This document shows positions 59,482-64,000 of a DNA stretch of 64,000 bases, in pieces; within the stretch, counting starts at the first letter, position 1, and every line of letters begins with the position of its first letter. Both the position numbers and the translations under genes were made by a program. Under the pieces are notes generated by a model. That model was given only the letters and a program-made list of their open reading frames with translations. It was not told the DNA's origin and did not search any database. The stretch comes from Chelativorans sp. (lineage in GTDB: Bacteria > Pseudomonadota > Alphaproteobacteria > Rhizobiales > Rhizobiaceae), in contig NZ_JAPSLH010000003.1 in the NCBI RefSeq assembly GCF_031180965.1, positions 177,501-241,500 of the forward strand, in the 5' to 3' direction.

Positions 59482-61575
59482 TCAAAGGCCGAGCCCGCGC
59501 TTCCTGCCGAAGCTCCATTCGATCCCACCTCCGTCGCGCATGACACCCGTGATATGCTGCCCGATACGGTTGTCCAGCACAGGCTGCCAAGATACGAGCT
59601 GGAAACCGAGGCCGTTGTCGAGCATGGCAAAACGGCCGGAAGCGAGATTGGCAGCGCCGGCGAGCCGGCCGCTGACATACTCGCCCGGTTTGGCTTCGAT
59701 GAAGGTGAGGCCGCGCTCGGCCGCCAGCACACGGCCCACGCGCGCGATCTCGGCTCGTTCCAGCCGCTGGAGAATGTCGCGCGGCGCGCGCACGGAGCCA
59801 TCGGGCAGCCGGGTGGCGTAGCCCATGTCCACAAGGCTTTGCCGGCGCCGCTCGACCGCCTCCCGAACCTCGCGGCCAAAACCGGATTCGACCAGCGGCA
59901 TTCTTTTGGATGAAGCCAGTTCCCGGTCGAGCCAGGTAGCCCCGTCGCTGGTGATCTGCCGGTCGAGATCGATGAAGGAGAGCGTGCGCACGGCGAAGTT
60001 CTTGCCGCGGTTGCGCGCGTCGTATGCAGCGCCGCGCTCGACGATATCATCCGGGATTGTCCAATGGTCGGCATCGATCCGCTCGACGATGCCGGCCCGC
60101 CGCAGCGCTTCGAGCCGGCGGATGTGCGAACGGATGAAGGCATCGGGATCGCCGCCGATGCGGTCGATCTGCTGCCGGGCTACTTCCAGGTGCTCGGTCG
60201 GTCGGTAGATGCCACCGTTCCCGGCCGCCATGTCGCGGACATTGAGATCGGCGGGGCGCGGTTCGGCCTTTAGCGGGATCGGATCGAGGGCGACGATGTA
60301 GCCGCGCCTCACCTCCTCCAGCTTCGCCGCGTCGGCGGTCTCGATATAATGGGTGCGGCCGTCCAGGCCGTCGACGATCAGGTAGAGCCTGTCGTCCATC
60401 TCGTCGCCCGCAAGCCCCTTGGCGAGTATGCGCCCGACAACCGGTTCGGCGAGCTCCCTGCCGTGGTTCACGTATTGGGTTGGGCCACGCTCCTCGGCAA
60501 TGCCGTGCTCGGTGAGCGCCCGGTGCATGGTTTTGATGATATCATTGCGTATACCGAGATCGTGCAGCACGCGCTCGGCATTCTCGGCCAGTGCCCAGCG
60601 GCCAGGCTCGATTTCGGAGGCAAGGCCATATCGCTGCAGCCGCTTGGCCCGAACAATCAGCAGGTGGCGGTTGGCGCGCGCAGTGTAGCTCTCGCTGGCA
60701 TGTGGGCGCAGGTCGATGATGCCGTGCTCCTCGCTCTCGGCGATCAGCATGCGGTCGAGACGGGTCAGCCGCTCCGCCTCCACCTCGGCGCTGAGCTTGC
60801 GGGCAAGGTCGACCTCGGTCTGGGGACCCAGCTCCAGTGTCACCAACTCTCGCGCACGATGGCGGATGCCATGGGCGATGTAGTCGCCGGCGATGTTGAG
60901 CACCTTCTCCTCCTCGGTAATGCCGCGCACCAGGATATGCGTGTGCGGATGGCCTGTGTTGTGGTGATCGATTGCGATCCAGTCCAACCGGGTGCCGAGA
61001 TCGTCTTCCATCTGCCGCATGAGATCGCGAGTGAAAGAGCGCAGGTCGCGCATTTCGACCGCATCCTCCGGCGCGACGATGAAGCGAAACTGGTGCCGGT
61101 CGTTCCGCCCGCGATCGAGGAAAGCCTTGCCATCAGTCTCGTCCTCGAAGGCGGAATAGACTCGTCCCTTTTCGCCATCGCGCGTCACACCATCCCGTTC
61201 GAGATAGCGTAGATGGGCATCGACCGCGCCACGGCTGGCAGCGAATTTCGGACCGCGCCCATGGCGCCCCGGGCTGAGCTTCACCACGCGGGCCTTCACC
61301 ACCACCCTGCGTGATCGGGTGCCGCTTCCGTTTCGATTCCAGCCGCCAATATCGCGTGGCAAGCCGGCCACGATCTTCGCGCCCCGGCCACGGGCATTGA
61401 ACCGACCACCCCGCTGCCCTCCCGAACCAGCGATGCGGTCCGGGTTGCCGCCGGCTTTCTGCACGGCGATCTTCACCTGGGTGACGAATGGCAGCGAGCG
61501 CGGATTGACGCGCGTGCCGCGGCTGCGCACCCGGCCCGGCCTGACACGAAAATTCTCGGCATCGCGATCCGCCAT
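59482..61575 (-). CDS. relaxase/mobilization nuclease (DUF3363, VirD2-like)
   Basis: The 697-residue protein has the metal-binding histidine triad of relaxases in DWIAIDHHNTGHPHTHILVRG, together with FAASRGAVDAHLRYLERDGV and the DUF3363-type middle (DRLYLIVDGLDGRTHYIETADAAKLEEVRRGYIVAL). The N-terminus is basic and may guide DNA binding. It nicks the transfer origin and carries the strand in conjugative transfer. The length is complete for the family and no lesion is seen. No type IV secretion, coupling-protein or replication genes lie next to it in the window. Confidence 0.9.
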   Translation of the reverse strand: MADRDAENFRVRPGRVRSRGTRVNPRSLPFVTQVKIAVQKAGGNPDRIAGSGGQRGGRFNARGRGAKIVAGLPRDIGGWNRNGSGTRSRRVVVKARVVKLSPGRHGRGPKFAASRGAVDAHLRYLERDGVTRDGEKGRVYSAFEDETDGKAFLDRGRNDRHQFRFIVAPEDAVEMRDLRSFTRDLMRQMEDDLGTRLDWIAIDHHNTGHPHTHILVRGITEEEKVLNIAGDYIAHGIRHRARELVTLELGPQTEVDLARKLSAEVEAERLTRLDRMLIAESEEHGIIDLRPHASESYTARANRHLLIVRAKRLQRYGLASEIEPGRWALAENAERVLHDLGIRNDIIKTMHRALTEHGIAEERGPTQYVNHGRELAEPVVGRILAKGLAGDEMDDRLYLIVDGLDGRTHYIETADAAKLEEVRRGYIVALDPIPLKAEPRPADLNVRDMAAGNGGIYRPTEHLEVARQQIDRIGGDPDAFIRSHIRRLEALRRAGIVERIDADHWTIPDDIVERGAAYDARNRGKNFAVRTLSFIDLDRQITSDGATWLDRELASSKRMPLVESGFGREVREAVERRRQSLVDMGYATRLPDGSVRAPRDILQRLERAEIARVGRVLAAERGLTFIEAKPGEYVSGRLAGAANLASGRFAMLDNGLGFQLVSWQPVLDNRIGQHITGVMRDGGGIEWSFGRKRGLGL

Positions 61576-62225
61576 GGCGGCAAGATCGGCAGCTGATTCT
61601 GCCTCGGCAAGAGGCCTTTACAGCGGATCGCGCTAACGCGCAGTAAGACCTACCTCGGCGTACACAATGCGGAGCGCACATCGCACCAACGCTAAGGATA
61701 GCTGAAGCGCTGCCCCAGTTGCACCTCGCGCGACTGCGGCCCAAGGGCGTTTCGCGCCGCGAAAACAATGTGTAGACAATCACTTGGCGGCAATGCCTGC
61801 CGCGAGCGCAAGCTCGCTTTATCTTGCAATCCTAATCGGCAGGGCTTGCGACGAACTGTCGTGCATCGTCGCTTCTCCTCTTTTCCACTTGGTAACACCC
61901 CGCAGCTTTCCACAATAGGCTCACCTGGAGGCCGGAAAAGTCCCGGCGAACTGTGCAGTCCTCCGCGCTCTGCGACGGGCAGTTTCGGCTGCGATAACGC
62001 AGCGCTCGAACTGTCGCGGCGCTCATTGCCATCGGATTCACGGGGCAGCGTCGCACGCATTTGAGTGCGGTCCGCGCGCATATGAAAGCGTGCGGCCGCA
62101 GGCAACATAGCGTGCTTCCCGTCGTTCCTGGTCTGCACCAGTCCTCGTCCGCAGCAGCAGAGCTGCTCGTTTCGAATCGCACCGCCACCATGACGGCACG
62201 CTGGTTTCAGACGTCGTTTCCATGC
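61576..62225. other. 650-base gap between relaxase and IS110 remnant
   Basis: Open frames of about 100-150 codons exist on the minus strand here, but their composition is not protein-like and they share no motif with known families. A transfer origin could lie in this region upstream of the relaxase, but no nick-type repeat was recognised. Nothing further is supported. Confidence 0.4.
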
Positions 62226-63207
62226 TCATCCATGCGCTCCCAGCGACTTGTACTCCTTGCGCGCGGCGCGCCTTTGAAGCTCCGCCTTACTTGCGGTCGC
62301 GTCGCCTGCGTACAAGGTGCCGTCCGTCCACATGGTGTGCATGATTACCGCCAGCTTGGGCGTCACCGCAACGGGAGCCTTGCGCTGACAAGAGCGTTTG
62401 GCAAGGCTCTCGCCCCATGTCTTGACCGACCTTGCCCATGAAGCGTCATCAGGGCGGACGCCGCTTCGTAGAGGCGCGCCGCACTTCCGGATCGCCGCCC
62501 TTGGATATGCGCCCCTGGAGGTCGATTGACGTGTCGGACTGCCAGCGCCGCGACATCAGCCCGAAGTACGCAGCCAGGTCCCGCGAGCGCCGGAAGCGCG
62601 ACGGATCATCGGTCGCGACGATGAAGCTCAACGCCGTCACCGGCCCGACGCCAGGAATGACCATGAAGCGCCGCGCCAGCTCGTAGCCGGCGACTAACCG
62701 CACCACCAGGTCGTGCAGCCGGCAATACTGCTTCCACAGCACAGCACGCGCCGAAACCATCCCATCCATCAGCTCGCGTGTCAGCGCATCGTCGGCCACC
62801 GCCGTGCGCACCGCCTTCTCAAAGCCGTTGCGTCCGGTCCCCTTGATGCGAATCCCGAAGCTCTTAAGCGGATGGTGTTTTCGAACTCGAGTACCTTGCA
62901 CTTCAGATTGCGCCGCTGTGTGAGAAGAAGCCGCATCCGGTATCAGGCTTCCGCGCTGTGCCGACATCGCCGCACGCACGTGCCGGGTCTCAAGACACAC
63001 GGCCAGAAGACCCATCCTGGTCAGCTCCGGATGCAGCCAAGCGAGAGCGACGCGCCTCGTGGCCGACGCGCCTCAGCCGCGCCAGTTCAAGCGTCGAAGA
63101 TCGCCTCGGGATTCGTCACCGCCACCGTCTCCAGATGCACCGCGCCGCGATCGTCGAGGTCGCACAGCGCCGTCTCGTCCATCATCGAGCCCGCAAAAGA
63201 ATTCCAT
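62226..63207 (-). pseudogene. degenerate IS110-family transposase gene
   Basis: Pieces of one IS110 transposase appear in several frames in the right order: MEFFCGLD at 63207; DETALCDLDDRGAVHLETVAV; HPELTRMGLLAVCLETRHVRAAMSAQR; LLLTQRRNLKCKVLEFENTIR; then GRNGFEKAVRTAV, the Transposase_20 part IPGVGPVTALSFIVATDDPSRFRRSRD, and LYEAASALMT. The end is IMHTMWTDGTLYAGDATASK and the stop at 62226-62228. At least three frameshifts, a stop and loss of the DEDD-domain segment after AQR are needed to explain it. It cannot encode active transposase. Confidence 0.85.
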
Positions 63208-63397
63208 CGTCCGCCCTTGTGCTGTTTGACAGGCGGATTCTTTGCAGCCGGCGCGACGCCCCCCGGTCGGCCGCGCCGATCTCAAGCAAAGCCTCCTCTG
63301 CAGATTACGGGGAAATAGAGACCCAGCCCAGGCGTGCCATTCAGCAGGACGCTCCGTTTCTGCCCTCATCCTGCTGTCCAATTCGACCACAGGTAAG

Positions 63398-63664
63398 TTA
63401 GCGGGACAAATTGCCCTTTGGTGTTAGATCCTCCGCAGTTGTTTCCTCGACATCCTGATCCTTGCGAGGAAGCAATTGGCTGTAGAGGAACTTCAGCTGG
63501 CAGGTTGGGCAGAGCTGAAGGCTCTCGGGATTGCCGGTCCATTCCGTGGTGGTTTCGGCGGCCCGCACCCATCGGTGATCATCGATCGTCCTGAACGGCT
63601 GTTCCCTACTGCAGCCGTCGCATTTCCATACTGGCCGCTGTTGCTTCGGAGGCAAAGGGAGCAC
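63398..63664 (-). CDS. possible small zinc-ribbon protein
   Basis: From a GTG at 63664 the frame gives 88 codons with CDGC and CPTC motifs about 38 residues apart: VWKCDGCSREQPFRTIDDHRWVRAAETTTEWTGNPESLQLCPTCQLKFLYSQ. Two CxxC pairs in this spacing look like a zinc ribbon. It lies just after the terminator of the upstream outer-membrane protein gene, so it would need its own promoter, and the ribosome site is poor. The same frame is open far upstream through unrelated sequence, which weakens the case. It may be a fragment. Confidence 0.45.
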   Translation of the reverse strand: MLPLPPKQQRPVWKCDGCSREQPFRTIDDHRWVRAAETTTEWTGNPESLQLCPTCQLKFLYSQLLPRKDQDVEETTAEDLTPKGNLSR

Positions 63665-63676
63665 TTGGGGACCTGC

Positions 63677-63706
63677 AAAAAGCTCCCCGCCGCGTTTGCG
63701 GCGGGG
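63677..63706 (-). terminator. strong Rho-independent terminator
   Basis: On the minus strand CCCCGCCGC (63706-63698) and GCGGCGGGG (63693-63685) form a nine-base-pair GC stem with an AAAC loop, followed by AGCTTTTTG. It ends the outer-membrane protein gene that begins to the right of the window. Confidence 0.88.
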
Positions 63707-63716
63707 GTAGATACGG

Positions 63717-64000
63717 TCAGAATTTTCCGACGACATTGAGGAAGACGCCCTGGTCGTCGAGGGTAAGGTCTCTGAGGTCGTCGGAGAAGGAGCCGAAGTT
63801 GTAGCCGAGGCCGACCTTGAAGTTGTTTCCGACATGGCGGTAGAGGGCAAGGAGCGCGCCGTAGTCGGTGGTGTCGGCCTCGGGCATGGCAAGGACGCGG
63901 CCTTCGACGAGCAGGTCCCAGCTCTTGAGGAGATGCAGGTCGGCGCGGAGGATGCCGAGATGGGCGGAGGAGGTCTGCCACTCCTCCTCGAAGTCGGAGC
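63717..64000 (-). CDS. C-terminus of an outer-membrane-type beta-barrel protein, partial
   Basis: The visible 93 residues run from the window edge through FEEEWQTSSAHLGILRADLHLL to GNNFKVGLGYNFGSFSDDLRDL and end VFLNVVGKF. Alternating residues and a terminal phenylalanine are features of outer-membrane beta-barrels, whose last aromatic is read by the Bam machinery. The N-terminal part lies outside the window, so the protein length and family are unknown. A strong terminator follows 11 bases after the stop. Confidence 0.7.
   Translation of the reverse strand, partial: SDFEEEWQTSSAHLGILRADLHLLKSWDLLVEGRVLAMPEADTTDYGALLALYRHVGNNFKVGLGYNFGSFSDDLRDLTLDDQGVFLNVVGKF

Noticed and set aside
61692..62138. 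A 148-codon minus-strand frame between relaxase and IS110 remnant
   Set aside because: Composition is not protein-like, no ribosome site or motif was seen, and competing frames are equally long.

Overview
The window reads as one high-GC chromosome segment of an alphaproteobacterium of the Hyphomicrobiales (Rhizobiales), most like the Phyllobacteriaceae (Mesorhizobium, Chelativorans or Nitratireductor type). The support is a rhizobial-type cell-cycle locus (chpT, ctrA, sciP, with GANTC sites upstream of ctrA), an EipA/DUF1134 protein, a fused trpE(G) behind a trpL attenuator, and palindromic intergenic repeats of a kind common in this group. The genus is an inference from gene content.

Region 1 (1-10.7 kb) is ordinary chromosome: the end of a von Willebrand-like membrane protein, two acetyltransferases, a secreted beta-propeller-like protein, a decayed higBA toxin-antitoxin pair, a glutathionyl-hydroquinone reductase, a Nudix hydrolase, a metallophosphoesterase and leuA. 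leuA is preceded by an apparent leucine leader peptide and followed by an odd block of tandem repeats around two identical palindromes. Region 2 (10.8-19.3 kb) is a run of small stress or xenobiotic-type enzymes: ArsR regulator, two AHSA1 proteins, GST, SnoaL-like, GFA, two RibD-type reductases, alpha/beta hydrolase, beta-lactamase fold and YciI. It is interrupted by a parDE pair with a frameshifted toxin and by an HxlR regulator. Region 3 (19.3-39.9 kb) carries a cation efflux protein, trpE(G) with trpL, a PAP2 phosphatase, a site-2 protease, rnk, fhs, a tripartite tricarboxylate transporter (tctCBA), a choline/betaine ABC importer (choXWV), an Rrf2-controlled flavoprotein, a HugZ-like protein, an rRNA/tRNA methyltransferase, a coiled-coil membrane protein and eipA.

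Region 4 (40.1-46.6 kb) is the CtrA locus: chpT, a single-domain receiver, ctrA, a FliJ-like gene, sciP, mnmA and an oxidoreductase. The ctrA and sciP upstream regions contain candidate CtrA and CcrM sites. Region 5 (46.96 kb to the end) begins at a tRNA-Met gene whose 3' half is overlapped by the 3' end of a large serine recombinase gene. This marks the edge of an integrated element that also holds a small conserved-looking ORF, a Tat-signal protein and an XRE regulator. Beyond it lies a six-gene operon joining a phosphonoacetate-hydrolase-like enzyme (phnA), a second alkaline-phosphatase-superfamily enzyme and a complete peptide-type ABC importer, with a divergent LysR regulator. The window ends with a relaxase, a wrecked IS110 transposase, a small zinc-ribbon ORF and the C-terminus of an outer-membrane-type protein.

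The most interesting candidates are the phnA/Opp-type operon as a possible uptake and hydrolysis route for a masked phosphonate, the recombinase-tRNA overlap, the leucine and tryptophan leaders, and the repeat-and-palindrome block beside leuA. Both type II toxin genes in the window appear inactivated.
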